Shown in pieces: positions 51,157 to 59,882 of a DNA stretch of 64,000 bases. This DNA is from Pseudomonas sp. PH1b. Its GTDB lineage: Bacteria > Pseudomonadota > Gammaproteobacteria > Pseudomonadales > Pseudomonadaceae. The stretch is taken from positions 210,112 to 274,111 of the forward strand of contig NZ_AYMU01000015.1 of the NCBI RefSeq assembly GCF_000633395.1, written 5' to 3'. Both the position numbers and the translations under genes were made by a program. The notes under the pieces are model-generated. The model made no database searches, was not told where the DNA came from, and saw nothing but the letters and a program-made list of their open reading frames with translations. Position 1 is the stretch's first letter. Each line of letters opens with the position of its first letter.

Positions 51157-52515
51157 TCAGGTGCCGGCGATCAATTGCCGGGCTGCCTGGCTGTGATCGG
51201 CGATCAGGTTTTTCAGGTCCAGCCCTTCGACCTGCCCGTCGATCACCCGCCACTTCCCGCCGATCATGACCCGGTCCGCCCGATCCGCACCGCACAGCAG
51301 CAGCGCCGAAACCGGATCATGGCTGCCCGAGAAACGCAGTTCGTCGAGCTTGAACAACGCCAGGTCCGCCTGCTTGCCCACCGCCAGTTCGCCGATGTCG
51401 GTGCGGCCCAACAGGCTCGCCGAGCCCCGGGTCGCCCAGCCCAGCACACGCTCCGGGGTGATCTTTTCGGCGCCGTAGCGCAGGCGTTGGATGTACAGCG
51501 CCTGGCGCGCTTCGAGGATCATGTTCGACGCATCATTGGACGCCGAGCCGTCCACGCCCAGGCCCAACAGCGCTCCCGCATCGGTCAGCTCGATACTGGG
51601 GCAGATGCCGGACGCCAGGCGCATGTTCGAGCTCGGGCAATGGCAGATGCCGGTGCCGGCCTGGCCGAGGCGGGTGATTTCGTCCGGATTGAAGTGGATG
51701 CCGTGGGCCAGCCAGGTACGTGGGCCGAGCCAGCCGACGCTGTCCAGGTAATCCACGGTGCGCAGGCCGAAACGCTGCAGGCAGAAGTCTTCTTCATCCA
51801 GGGTCTCGGCGAGGTGGGTGTGCAGGCGCACATCGAGCTGGTTCGCCAGCTCGGCGCTGGCCGCCATGATTTCCGGGGTCACCGAGAACGGCGAGCAGGG
51901 TGCCAGCGCGATCTGGATCTGCGCGCCGTCGCCGCGCTCGTGGTAGGCGTGAATCAGGCGCTGACTGTCGTCGAGAATCACCTGGCCCTCCTGCACGGTC
52001 TGTTGCGGTGGCAGGCCGCCGTCCTTTTCGCCCAGGCTCATCGAACCGCGGGTGAGCATGGCGCGCATGCCCAGTTCACGCACGCTTTCAACTTGCACGT
52101 CGATGGCGTTTTCCAGGCCATCCGGGAACAGATAGTGATGGTCGGCGGCGGTGGTACAACCGGAGAGCAGCAGTTCGGCCAGCGCCACTTTGGTCGCGAG
52201 GGCGAGTTTTTCCGGGGTCAGCCGGGCCCAGACCGGGTACAGGGTCTTCAGCCAGGGAAACAGCGGCTGGTTGACCACCGGGCCCCAGGCGCGGGTCAGG
52301 GTCTGGTAGAAGTGATGGTGGGTATTGATCAGCCCCGGCAGCAGCACGTGCTCGCGGGCGTCGAAGGTGTGTTGGCAAGGGCTCGCAGGTTGCTGGCCGA
52401 GGCCGAGCACTTCAACGATCAGGCCGTCTTGCAGCACCAGGCCGCCGCGGGCGTCGAGGGCATTGCCGGTGAAGATGGCCAGGGGATTTTTTAACCAGGT
52501 ACGGGTCGCAGGCAT
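51157..52515 (-). CDS. 8-oxoguanine deaminase (amidohydrolase)
   Basis: A 452-residue amidohydrolase of the ATZ/TRZ group. Metal ligands are HHHFYQ (INTHHHFYQTLTRAWGP), RLHTHLAET, WLAHGIHF and GLGVDGSASND. It closely resembles PA0142 of P. aeruginosa, reported as an 8-oxoguanine deaminase that also accepts isocytosine. The preferred start is ATG 52515 with GAGGAG upstream. The placement among purine transport and adenine deaminase genes fits purine salvage or catabolism. Confidence 0.88.
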   Translation of the reverse strand: MPATRTWLKNPLAIFTGNALDARGGLVLQDGLIVEVLGLGQQPASPCQHTFDAREHVLLPGLINTHHHFYQTLTRAWGPVVNQPLFPWLKTLYPVWARLTPEKLALATKVALAELLLSGCTTAADHHYLFPDGLENAIDVQVESVRELGMRAMLTRGSMSLGEKDGGLPPQQTVQEGQVILDDSQRLIHAYHERGDGAQIQIALAPCSPFSVTPEIMAASAELANQLDVRLHTHLAETLDEEDFCLQRFGLRTVDYLDSVGWLGPRTWLAHGIHFNPDEITRLGQAGTGICHCPSSNMRLASGICPSIELTDAGALLGLGVDGSASNDASNMILEARQALYIQRLRYGAEKITPERVLGWATRGSASLLGRTDIGELAVGKQADLALFKLDELRFSGSHDPVSALLLCGADRADRVMIGGKWRVIDGQVEGLDLKNLIADHSQAARQLIAGT

Positions 52516-52627
52516 GGTTGCCGGCTCCTCTGAAAGTGGGTTCAGGTTAGCCAGCTCAGTGATGCCCTGTCTGCTGATCCAGGGTCGCCTTGGGGGCGAG
52601 GTGCGCAGTCTAGCGAAAGATGTGCCG

Positions 52628-52653
52628 GGGGACAAAACTTGCATTTTGCCCCC
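52628..52653. promoter_or_regulatory. Dyad upstream of the 8-oxoguanine deaminase gene
   Basis: GGGGACAAAA (52628-52637) and TTTTGCCCCC (52644-52653) pair with one mismatch around a 6-base loop, about 115 bases upstream of the deaminase start in a 204-base spacer. Possible operator or the leftover of a terminator. Confidence 0.35.
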
Positions 52654-52719
52654 CCGTTCCAGAGCCTTCGCTGGCCTGTGCAAGCGCTGCCCGGGACAGC
52701 CGTTGCACAGGGGACGGGC

Positions 52720-53403
52720 TTACCAGGGGATGGTTTCACCCTTGTAGTTGACGAAGTGATGACCGCCCTTGCCGGTGTAGGCGTTGACCTGGGCGATCAG
52801 GCCACGGGTGCTGGTCTGCACATCGATTTCCGCGTTTTCGCCACCCATGTCGGTCTTCACCCAGCCCGGGTGCAGCGAGAGCACGGTGAGCTTCTGCTCG
52901 AGCTGGTTCACGAAACTGTTGGTCATGGAGTTCAGCGCAGCCTTGCTGGCCTTGTACAGGGCCAGCTCCGGCGCGTCCGGTATGGTCACGCTGCCCAGTA
53001 CCGAGCTCATGAATGCCAGCACGCCGCTGTCGGCGCGGATCTGCCCGATAAAACGCTGGGCCAGGTTGATCGGCGCCACAGCGTTGGTGAAGAACAGCTG
53101 GCCGACTTCGGCCAGGGTCGCGTGGCCGGGGAGCTGGTTGTCCGGGCCCTTGACTCCGGCGTTGACGAACAGCAGGTCGAATACCTGGCCCTTGAGCTTC
53201 TGGCTCAGGGCGATCACAGCTTGCTGGTCGTCCATATCCAGCTGTTCGATCTGGACCTTGCCCAAAGCTTGCAGCGCCTCGGCCTTGTGCGGGTTGCGCA
53301 CGGTGGCGGTGACCTGCCAGCCATCTTCCAGCAGGCGCTGGACCAGGCCCAGGCCCAGGCCTCGGGAGGCGCCGATGATCAGTGCGTTTTTTGCCATGGA
53401 CAT
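52720..53403 (-). CDS. Short-chain dehydrogenase/reductase
   Basis: A 227-residue SDR (csgA/sniffer-like). Cofactor motif GASRGLGLG, NAG in VNAGVKG, catalytic Ser in FMSSVLGSV and YKASK. AAGGAA precedes ATG 53403. It lies 25 bases after the MerR gene on the same strand, so the two form an operon, and the regulator probably controls it. Confidence 0.9.
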   Translation of the reverse strand: MSMAKNALIIGASRGLGLGLVQRLLEDGWQVTATVRNPHKAEALQALGKVQIEQLDMDDQQAVIALSQKLKGQVFDLLFVNAGVKGPDNQLPGHATLAEVGQLFFTNAVAPINLAQRFIGQIRADSGVLAFMSSVLGSVTIPDAPELALYKASKAALNSMTNSFVNQLEQKLTVLSLHPGWVKTDMGGENAEIDVQTSTRGLIAQVNAYTGKGGHHFVNYKGETIPW

Positions 53404-53428
53404 GATGAGGTTCCTTGATAAGTGAGGA

Positions 53429-53779
53429 TCACGGATTCAATGGGCAGGCTTGCCCCAGGCGTTGTTGCAGTTCCTGGCGCAACAGGCCCAGTTCGTTGAT
53501 ACGGGTTTCGATCAGGGTCAGTTTGTCTTGCAGCAGTTGGGTCACGGCCAGGTCCGGTTCGGCACTGTGCCACAGGGCACCGACGCTGCTGCCGATCTCC
53601 CCAAGGCTGAAGCCCAGGCGTTGCGCGGTCTTGATGTAGAGCACCAGTTGGACCATTTCCGCCGGGTAGTGGCGATAGCCATTGGCACTGCGCTGGGAGG
53701 CGATCAACCCGCGCTGCTCATAGAAGCGCAACGTGTCACGGCTGACGGCGCAGGCTTCGGACAGTTCTCCAATGCGCAT
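53429..53779 (-). CDS. MerR-family transcriptional regulator
   Basis: A 116-residue MerR protein: N-terminal winged helix (MRIGELSEACAVSRDTLRFYEQRGLI), TAQRLGFSLGEIG linker and a coiled-coil helix ending QRLGQACPLNP. Only a single C-terminal cysteine is present, so metal sensing of the CueR/ZntR type is unlikely. Upstream of and co-directional with the SDR gene; divergent from the small membrane protein. Confidence 0.9.
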   Translation of the reverse strand: MRIGELSEACAVSRDTLRFYEQRGLIASQRSANGYRHYPAEMVQLVLYIKTAQRLGFSLGEIGSSVGALWHSAEPDLAVTQLLQDKLTLIETRINELGLLRQELQQRLGQACPLNP

Positions 53780-53861
53780 GACGGGGTCTCAAAAGGGCTT
53801 GACCCTGGAGCATACTCCAGGCTTTAGCCTGCGCGCTCCTTGAATCGATGGAGCGACAACG

Positions 53862-54284
53862 ATGTGGACGATTGAACAGTATCGAAAGCTGGTACGGGCC
53901 AGTGGCTGGTATGACTTGCTGGTGACCCTGGCCTTTGTCACGCCCTGGACCTTCCTGGCGCTGCACGGGTTGATGCAGAACACCGCCCTGGCTTTCGACT
54001 TGCCGGGCAGCCTGCCGCCGTTCGAGCCCATGCACCTGTTGATGGCCAACCTGATGGGCTCGATTGTCTGCGTATGGTCGGTGCTGCGCATCCGCGATCC
54101 GCAGGTGGCGTTCGGTCACTATGACGCGGTGGGGCGCATTCTGTTTGCCACCTGGCAGATCTACGCCCTGGCACACGGCGCCACGGCATTGATCGGGGTG
54201 ATCCTGTTCTTTGAACTGGCCTGGTGCGTGGCCCAACTGTGGCCGATCCGGCGGCCAGCCGCACTCGCGGCGAGCGCGGCCTAA
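53862..54284 (+). CDS. Small integral membrane protein of unknown function
   Basis: A 140-residue protein with four predicted helices (residues 14-34, 55-78, 88-105 and 107-127) and a short polar N-terminus MWTIEQYRKLVRASGWYD. No family recognised with confidence. It is divergent from the MerR gene, with about 80 bases between, and could share its control region. Confidence 0.78.
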   Translation: MWTIEQYRKLVRASGWYDLLVTLAFVTPWTFLALHGLMQNTALAFDLPGSLPPFEPMHLLMANLMGSIVCVWSVLRIRDPQVAFGHYDAVGRILFATWQIYALAHGATALIGVILFFELAWCVAQLWPIRRPAALAASAA

Positions 54285-54317
54285 GCGGGTTGCACGGCGG
54301 CTATCCGTTGCTGCCGC

Positions 54318-55247
54318 TCAGTGCCCGGCACGCCAGGGCTGTCCCAGGGAGACCGGTGCATACAGGCGGGTGCGCAATCCATCCCGGGACAGCAGCACCA
54401 GCACGCCAATGGTGGCGACATAGGGCAGCATCGCCAGCAGGTTGGACGGGATCGCCAGGCCCAGGCCCTGGGCCACCAGATGGAGGATGCTCGCCAGGCC
54501 GAACAGGTAGGCCCCGAGCAGCAGGCGCCACACCCGCCAGCTGGCGAATACCACCAGGGCCAGGGCGATCCAGCCACGGCCGGCGCTCATGTTCTCGGCC
54601 CACATTGGCGTGTAGGCCAGGGACAGGTAGCCCCCCGCCAGCCCGGCCATGGCACCGCCGAACAGCACCGCCAGGGTTCGCACCCGCAGCACGGGCAGGC
54701 CCATGGCGCTGGCGGCGTCGGGGTTTTCGCCGACGGCCTGGATGATCAGGCCGATCCGGCTGCCGAGAATGACCCAGGCCACCAGGGCGAACAAGGCAAA
54801 GGACAGGTACACCAGCAGGTCCTGGGCGAATAGCATGGGGCCGATCAGCGGGATCTGACTCAGCCAGGGAACGGCCACCGGCTCGAATCCCGCCAGCGGC
54901 TTGCCGACCCAGGCCGCGCCGACAAAGCTCGACAGGCCCACGCCGAAGATGGTCAGGGCCAGCCCGGTGGCCACCTGGTTGGCGTTGAACACCAGCGCCA
55001 CCAGGGCGAACAGTGCCGATAACAGCATCCCCGCGACCATGGCCAGCAGCACGCCGAGCCACAGCTGACCGCTGTTGAGGGCGACGATGAAACCGATCAC
55101 CGCACCGAACAGCATCATGCCCTCCTGGCCCAGGTTGAGCACGCCGCTCTTTTCGCAGATCAGTTCCCCCAGGGCCACCAACAACAGCGGCGTGCCGCAA
55201 CGGACCATGGCATAGAGGATATTGCTCAGCAGATCGATGTCCATCAC
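54318..55247 (-). CDS. ABC transporter permease (purine/nucleoside type), second permease
   Basis: A 309-residue BPD_transp_2 permease with about eight to nine helices; the cytoplasmic coupling loop contains QAVGENPDAASAMGLPVLRVR, the EAA-like motif of this class. It overlaps the upstream permease stop by 4 bases. It pairs with the permease at 55244 and the ATPase at 56362. It is the last gene of the three-gene operon. Confidence 0.92.
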   Translation of the reverse strand: MMDIDLLSNILYAMVRCGTPLLLVALGELICEKSGVLNLGQEGMMLFGAVIGFIVALNSGQLWLGVLLAMVAGMLLSALFALVALVFNANQVATGLALTIFGVGLSSFVGAAWVGKPLAGFEPVAVPWLSQIPLIGPMLFAQDLLVYLSFALFALVAWVILGSRIGLIIQAVGENPDAASAMGLPVLRVRTLAVLFGGAMAGLAGGYLSLAYTPMWAENMSAGRGWIALALVVFASWRVWRLLLGAYLFGLASILHLVAQGLGLAIPSNLLAMLPYVATIGVLVLLSRDGLRTRLYAPVSLGQPWRAGH

Positions 55248-56350
55248 AGGGCTCCGACGGTAGCGGTGGCAGGGGCGGTGCGGCGGGTCCAGCGCAAGTT
55301 CAGGCGCGGCCGGTAGAGGATCAGCACATCACTGGCGAGGAGGAAGAACAGCATCATTCCCTGGAACAACTGGGTGATGGCCTGGGGCAGGTTGAGGCTC
55401 ATCTGTGCACTTTCACCGCCGATGTAGAGCAGCGCCATCAACAGGCTGGCGAACACGATGGCAATGGGGTTCAGGCGCCCGAGAAAGGCCACGGTGATCG
55501 CCGCATAGCCATAGCCGGGCGAAACCTGCGGCACCAGTTGACCGATCGGCCCGGTGACTTCGCAGACCCCCGCCAGGCCCGCCAGTGCGCCGCTGATCAG
55601 CAGCGCCAGCCAGATCAGGCGCTGCTGGCGAAAGCCGACGAAAGCGGCGGCTCGCGAATCCAGGCCAAGCACCTTGATCTGGAAACCGACGAAGCTTTTC
55701 TGCAGCAGCACCCAGACCGCCACCAGCGCCAGCAAGGCGAAATACACCCCGGCGTGTACCCGCCCATCCTCCATCAACAACGGCAGGCGGCTGGCATCGC
55801 CGAACATCGCCGACTCGGGGAAGTTGAACCCCGCCGGATCCTTCAGCGGGCCGTGGACGCAATACAGCAGCAGGTTCAAGGCGATGTAATTGAGCATGAT
55901 GCTGGTGAGGATTTCATTGGCGTTGAAGCGTGTGCGCAGCCAGGCCGTGAGCCCGGCCCAGGCGGCCCCGGCGAGGGTGCCGGCGAACAGGATAAGGACC
56001 AGTGCCCAGCGGCTTTGCAGGTCGATGAGGTTGACCGCCAAGGCGCTGCCGGCGAGGGCGCCGAGCAGCAGTTGACCTTCGGCGCCGATGTTCCAGATGC
56101 GTGCTCGGTAGGCCACGGCCAGGCCCAGGGCGCAGAGCAGGATCGGCAACGTCTTGACCAGCAGTTCCGAGAGACCGTAGAGGTCGCTGATCGGAGCGAT
56201 CAGCAAGGTGTGCAAGGTCAGCAGCGGGGCGTGCCCCAGGGCCATGAACAGCAGTGCGCCGCAACCCAGGGTCAGCAGTGCGGCCAGCAGCGGTGAGCAC
56301 CAGAGCATCAGGCGCGATTGGCGGCCGCGGGGTTCGAGTGAAAGCAGCAT
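55244..56350 (-). CDS. ABC transporter permease (purine/nucleoside type), first permease
   Basis: A 368-residue BPD_transp_2 permease. The coupling region reads FQIKVLGLDSRAAAFVGFRQQR and the glycine-rich SGALAGLAGVCEVTGPIGQLVPQVSPGYGYAAITVAFLGR is typical of the YufP/NupP nucleoside-permease branch. ATG 56350 has GGAG at a spacing of 8, 11 bases after the ATPase stop. The frame to 56479 overlaps the ATPase and is not used. Confidence 0.92.
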   Translation of the reverse strand: MLLSLEPRGRQSRLMLWCSPLLAALLTLGCGALLFMALGHAPLLTLHTLLIAPISDLYGLSELLVKTLPILLCALGLAVAYRARIWNIGAEGQLLLGALAGSALAVNLIDLQSRWALVLILFAGTLAGAAWAGLTAWLRTRFNANEILTSIMLNYIALNLLLYCVHGPLKDPAGFNFPESAMFGDASRLPLLMEDGRVHAGVYFALLALVAVWVLLQKSFVGFQIKVLGLDSRAAAFVGFRQQRLIWLALLISGALAGLAGVCEVTGPIGQLVPQVSPGYGYAAITVAFLGRLNPIAIVFASLLMALLYIGGESAQMSLNLPQAITQLFQGMMLFFLLASDVLILYRPRLNLRWTRRTAPATATVGAL

Positions 56351-56361
56351 GGACGACTCCG

Positions 56362-57927
56362 TTACACCGGCAGGGCGGTGGGGGATGGGCAGGCTTCGAA
56401 GTGGCCGGCCATCCAGCCGCCGACCTCGATCAAGGACGTGTCGGCACAGGCTTTCAAGGCCGAGAGGCGGCCACTGCACAGGGCGCCGAGGCGGTCGCTG
56501 ATCTGGAACAGTTCATCCAGGTCCTCGGAGATCACCAGGATCGCGGTGCCGGCATCACGCAGGGCAATCAAGGCCTGGTGAATGCTGGCCGCCGCGCCGA
56601 CATCCACGCCCCAGGTCGGGTGAGCGGCAATCAGCAGACGGGGTTGCTGGAGGATCTCGCGGCCAAGGATGAACTTTTGCAGGTTGCCGCCAGACAGGCT
56701 GCGAGCCGGGCTCTGGGCATCGACGGTCTTCACTCCAAAACGCTGGATGATCTGCTCGGCCAGGGCCCGTACTTTGTGCCTTTGGATCAGCCCGTTGCGC
56801 ACCAGCCCCTGCTGGAAGGCGGTGAGCAGGGCATTGTCTTCCAGGCTCAGTGCCGGCACAGCGCCGTGTCCCAGGCGTTCGGCGGGAACGAAGGCCAGGC
56901 CTTGCCCGCGTCGGGTATCGGGGGGCAGGTGGCCCACGGCCTGGTCGGCAAAACAGATGCGTTTGGCCTGATTGCCGGGCAGGCGCTGCTCGCCGCTGAG
57001 CAGGGCCAGCAGTTCGTCCTGGCCATTGCCGGCGACCCCGGCGATACCGACGATTTCCCCACTGCGCACCTGCAGGTTGATGCCCTGCAGAGAGCAGCCG
57101 AAGGGATCGGGGTTGTGCCAGTTCAAATCGGTGATCTGCAAAAACTCCCGGGTGCCGCTGGCCTTTGTGTAATTGGCGTCCTGGCTGGCAGCGTCGCCCA
57201 CCATCAGCCGCGCCAACTCCCGGTCCGTGCATTCGGCCGGGCGGCAATACCCCGCCACTCGGCCAGCACGCAGTACCGTAGCGCTGTGGCACAGCGCGCG
57301 GACTTCGGCGAGCTTGTGGCTGATGAACAGGATGCTGCAGCCTTCGTCGGCCAGCCGACGCAGGGTGATGAACAGCTCATCGGCCTCCAGGGGCGTGAGC
57401 ACCGAAGTGGGTTCGTCGAGGATCAGCAGGCGGATGTCCTGCATCAGGCAGCGCACGATCTCCACCCGCTGGCGTTCGCCAATGGACAGGCCGTGCACCA
57501 GCCGCCGGGGTTCCAGGGCCATGCCATAGCGCTGGGATACCTCGCGGATCTGCTCTTCCAGCTGGCTCGGGGGGCCGGCTGCCGCGCCCATGGCCAGGGC
57601 GATGTTCTGCGCCACGCTGAGGGTCTCGAACAGCGAGAAGTGCTGGAACACCATGCCGATGCCCAGGCTGCGGGCCTGGGCCGGGCTGCTCATGACCTGG
57701 CGCCGGCCCTGCCAGATCAGCTCTCCCGAGTCTGCCTGGGTCACGCCGTAGATGATTTTCATCAGGGTGCTCTTGCCGGCGCCGTTCTCGCCGAGCAAGG
57801 CCTGGATTTCACCGGGGGCGATGCACAGATCGATGGCATCGTTGGCCAGGCAGCCGGGGTAGCGCTTGCTGATCTGGCGCAGTTGCAGGCGCGGTGTTTG
57901 CCCGATGGGCTCGGCGGTATTTGGCAT
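56362..57927 (-). CDS. ABC transporter ATP-binding protein (BMP/sugar-type double ATPase)
   Basis: A 521-residue tandem ATPase (RbsA/YufO layout). First domain: Walker A GENGAGKST, signature LSIGERQRVE, Walker B LLILDEPT. Second domain: degenerate Walker A (GVAGNGQDEL), signature LSGGNLQKF and a Walker B position with A-H-P-T-W-G-V-D. ATG 57927 is used; the upstream TTG frame has no ribosome site. With the two permeases and the BMP protein at 47545 it should form one purine importer. Confidence 0.93.
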   Translation of the reverse strand: MPNTAEPIGQTPRLQLRQISKRYPGCLANDAIDLCIAPGEIQALLGENGAGKSTLMKIIYGVTQADSGELIWQGRRQVMSSPAQARSLGIGMVFQHFSLFETLSVAQNIALAMGAAAGPPSQLEEQIREVSQRYGMALEPRRLVHGLSIGERQRVEIVRCLMQDIRLLILDEPTSVLTPLEADELFITLRRLADEGCSILFISHKLAEVRALCHSATVLRAGRVAGYCRPAECTDRELARLMVGDAASQDANYTKASGTREFLQITDLNWHNPDPFGCSLQGINLQVRSGEIVGIAGVAGNGQDELLALLSGEQRLPGNQAKRICFADQAVGHLPPDTRRGQGLAFVPAERLGHGAVPALSLEDNALLTAFQQGLVRNGLIQRHKVRALAEQIIQRFGVKTVDAQSPARSLSGGNLQKFILGREILQQPRLLIAAHPTWGVDVGAAASIHQALIALRDAGTAILVISEDLDELFQISDRLGALCSGRLSALKACADTSLIEVGGWMAGHFEACPSPTALPV

Positions 57928-58458
57928 GGCAGGCTCGGGGGGTTGGAGTTGTGCCTGTGGATAAAGCAATTTCCTGGCCAGGGGGTCAGGAAAGCCGGTC
58001 AAAGGCCCAAGGCTTGAACCTTGGGCGGCGCAGACGAGCGAAGCAGGGCACCACTTCGGGGCAAAGTGGTTGAAATGGCTCTGTTTTTGTTCGAGGACTG
58101 TTGAACAAAAAACGATCAGTTGCCTGCAGGCCCTGTGCAGTCAGTGGCTGGGGCAGCCTTGCACGGGTTATCCACAGCTTGCTCCACAGTATTTGTGTGC
58201 AAGCCCGTGGCATGGCTATAAGCGCTCTGCACTTGAAGTCCAAGCGCGATAAAGCGACCTAACCTGCTGTTTTAGGTTGCAAAAAAACTTGTGGGCAGGT
58301 CATTGAACAAAAAATGTACAAAGCCCGCAAAACCACGTGACAGAAGGGTTACAGCGCTGTGTGCTCAGGTTATCCACAGCTGGGTGCACAGTAGATGTGG
58401 GCAAGTGCGAGAGGTATTGGCCGGTTATGCACAAGGGCGTGGTGCCGGGTTGGTGCAC
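57928..58458. other. 530-base gene-free region with DnaA boxes and a degenerate 202-base direct repeat
   Basis: No credible gene. DnaA-box matches to TTWTNCACA: TGTGGATAA on the plus strand (57956-57964, minus-strand box), TTATCCACA at 58168-58176 and 58370-58378, and TTATGCACA at 58425-58433. The identical 12-mer TTGAACAAAAAA occurs at 58101 and 58303, exactly 202 bases apart, the same distance as the two central boxes. Around those boxes about 39 bases align with roughly 8 mismatches. An AT dyad TTTTTGTTC / GAACAAAAA (58084-58111) precedes the first unit. Confidence 0.7.
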
Positions 58459-59040
58459 TCAGCGCTGCAAGAGAATGCGTCCGCGGCTCAGGTCAGCCAA
58501 TTGCTGTTGCAGGGTGTCGATCTGCGCTTCACCGAGTGCCAGTTGCAACTCCACGCCGTTGGCGGTGAATTCTTCCTCCACCAGCAACCCGCCCAGTTCG
58601 GTGATGCGCAGCTTGACCAATGCCAGTTCACTGAAGGCGCAGGCACAGCGCAACGGCACGCGGTTGATCAGGGCGACGCGTTCGGCGCCTTGCAGGCATT
58701 TGTTGGCACCGCCGCCATAGGCCCGGGCCAGGCCGCCGGTGCCCAGTTGGATGCCGCCGTACCAACGGATCACCAGCACCGCCACCTGGTCGCAGTCCTG
58801 GGCTTCGATCGCCGCCAGGATCGGGCGTCCGGCGGTGCCGCCGGGTTCGCCATCGTCGTTGCTGCGGTACTGGTCGGCGAGCTTCCACGCCCAGCAGTTG
58901 TGGGAGGCGTTGAGGTCGCTGTGCTGCTGGATGAAGGCTTGGGCCTCGGCGGCGCTGCTGATGGGCGCGGCGAAGGTGATGAAGCGGCTTTTGCGAATCT
59001 CTTCGCGGTATTCGCAAAGGCCGGCCAGGGTAAAGGGCAT
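58459..59040 (-). CDS. YigZ/IMPACT family protein
   Basis: A 193-residue two-domain protein. The N-terminal UPF0029 domain has the conserved SRFITFAAPISSAAEAQAFI, ASHNCWAWKL, DDGEPGGTAGRPIL and WYGGIQLGTGGLARAYGG; the C-terminal domain (DUF1949) is a ferredoxin-like fold. Homologues of mammalian IMPACT; a ribosome- or nucleic-acid-related role has been proposed, but its bacterial function is not settled. Confidence 0.93.
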   Translation of the reverse strand: MPFTLAGLCEYREEIRKSRFITFAAPISSAAEAQAFIQQHSDLNASHNCWAWKLADQYRSNDDGEPGGTAGRPILAAIEAQDCDQVAVLVIRWYGGIQLGTGGLARAYGGGANKCLQGAERVALINRVPLRCACAFSELALVKLRITELGGLLVEEEFTANGVELQLALGEAQIDTLQQQLADLSRGRILLQR

Positions 59041-59054
59041 GCGTGTCGGTCTTT

Positions 59055-59717
59055 TTAAGAGGCTGGGGTCAGGCCGCAGCCTTTGAGGATGATGCGGATC
59101 AGGTTGTTGGTGGCGTTTTCGATGTCTTGCTTGGTCAGGCGGCTACGCCCGGTGACGCGGCAGATCTGGGTGGCGAAGTCGGCGTAGTGCTGGGTGCTGC
59201 CCCACAGCAGGAAGATCAGGTGCACCGGATCCACCGGGTCCATCTTGCCGGCGTCGATCCAGGCCTGGAAGACATTGGCCCGGCCCTGGAACCAGGCGCG
59301 ATAGTCCTGGCTGAAGTACTCGCTGAGGCACTCGCCGCCGCTGATGATTTCCATGGCGAAGATCCGTGACGCCTGGGGCTGGCGACGGGAGAATTCCATC
59401 TTGGCGCGAATGTAGCGGGTCAAGGCCTCGGCCGGATCGTCCTCGGCAGTCAGGGTGTTGAAGGTACTGTCCCACAGTTCGAGGATGTTGCTCAGCACCG
59501 CGACATAGAGCCCGAGCTTGTTGGTGAAGTAGTAGTGCAGGTTGGCTTTGGGCAGACCGGCCTTCTGCGCGATGGTGTTCATGCTGGTGCCTTTGAAGCC
59601 GTGACGGGCGAACTCGTCCTCGGCGGCCTGGATAATGGCCTCCTCGTTTTTCTGGCGGATTCGGCTGGCGGGTTTTCCGGGGTGAGGGGCGCTGTGGGCG
59701 GGGACTTCAAAGGTCAT
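59055..59717 (-). CDS. TetR-family regulator, RutR-like
   Basis: A 220-residue TetR protein: DNA-binding domain (IIQAAEDEFARHGFKGTSMNTIAQKAGLPKANLHYYFTNK, residues 25-65) and a C-terminal YcdC/RutR-type ligand domain (SGGECLSEYFSQDYRAWF...). RutR homologues sense pyrimidine or purine catabolites. It sits between YigZ and bauR, beside beta-alanine genes, which matches pyrimidine breakdown to beta-alanine. ATG 59717 is chosen; upstream alternatives are non-ATG without a ribosome site. Confidence 0.87.
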   Translation of the reverse strand: MTFEVPAHSAPHPGKPASRIRQKNEEAIIQAAEDEFARHGFKGTSMNTIAQKAGLPKANLHYYFTNKLGLYVAVLSNILELWDSTFNTLTAEDDPAEALTRYIRAKMEFSRRQPQASRIFAMEIISGGECLSEYFSQDYRAWFQGRANVFQAWIDAGKMDPVDPVHLIFLLWGSTQHYADFATQICRVTGRSRLTKQDIENATNNLIRIILKGCGLTPAS

Positions 59718-59882
59718 GGAGGTTTCCGAGCAAGTCTGTGGGTGCAACCTGTGCGTTGATAGCGCACCCAGGTTGATCAGACAAGCCTTGGCGCCACAAA
59801 AGCCTCAAAGGACCTTTAAGGTGTCGCTTTCCAGGAACGGATTTGCGTCAACCCGAGAAGGAATACGCGACTTGGTCGTTTG

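Noticed and set aside
50039..51295. 83-residue N-terminal extension of the FGE-like protein
   Set aside because: It would bury the lipoprotein signal peptide, and GTG 51046 has a good ribosome site.
58070..58252. 60-codon ORF in the DnaA-box region
   Set aside because: Low-complexity translation, no ribosome site, and it crosses the repeat landmarks without respecting them.
57956..58433. A second oriC
   Set aside because: No dnaA, gyrB, rpmH or parAB genes nearby and no long AT-rich unwinding element; a titration or regulatory locus is more modest and fits better.
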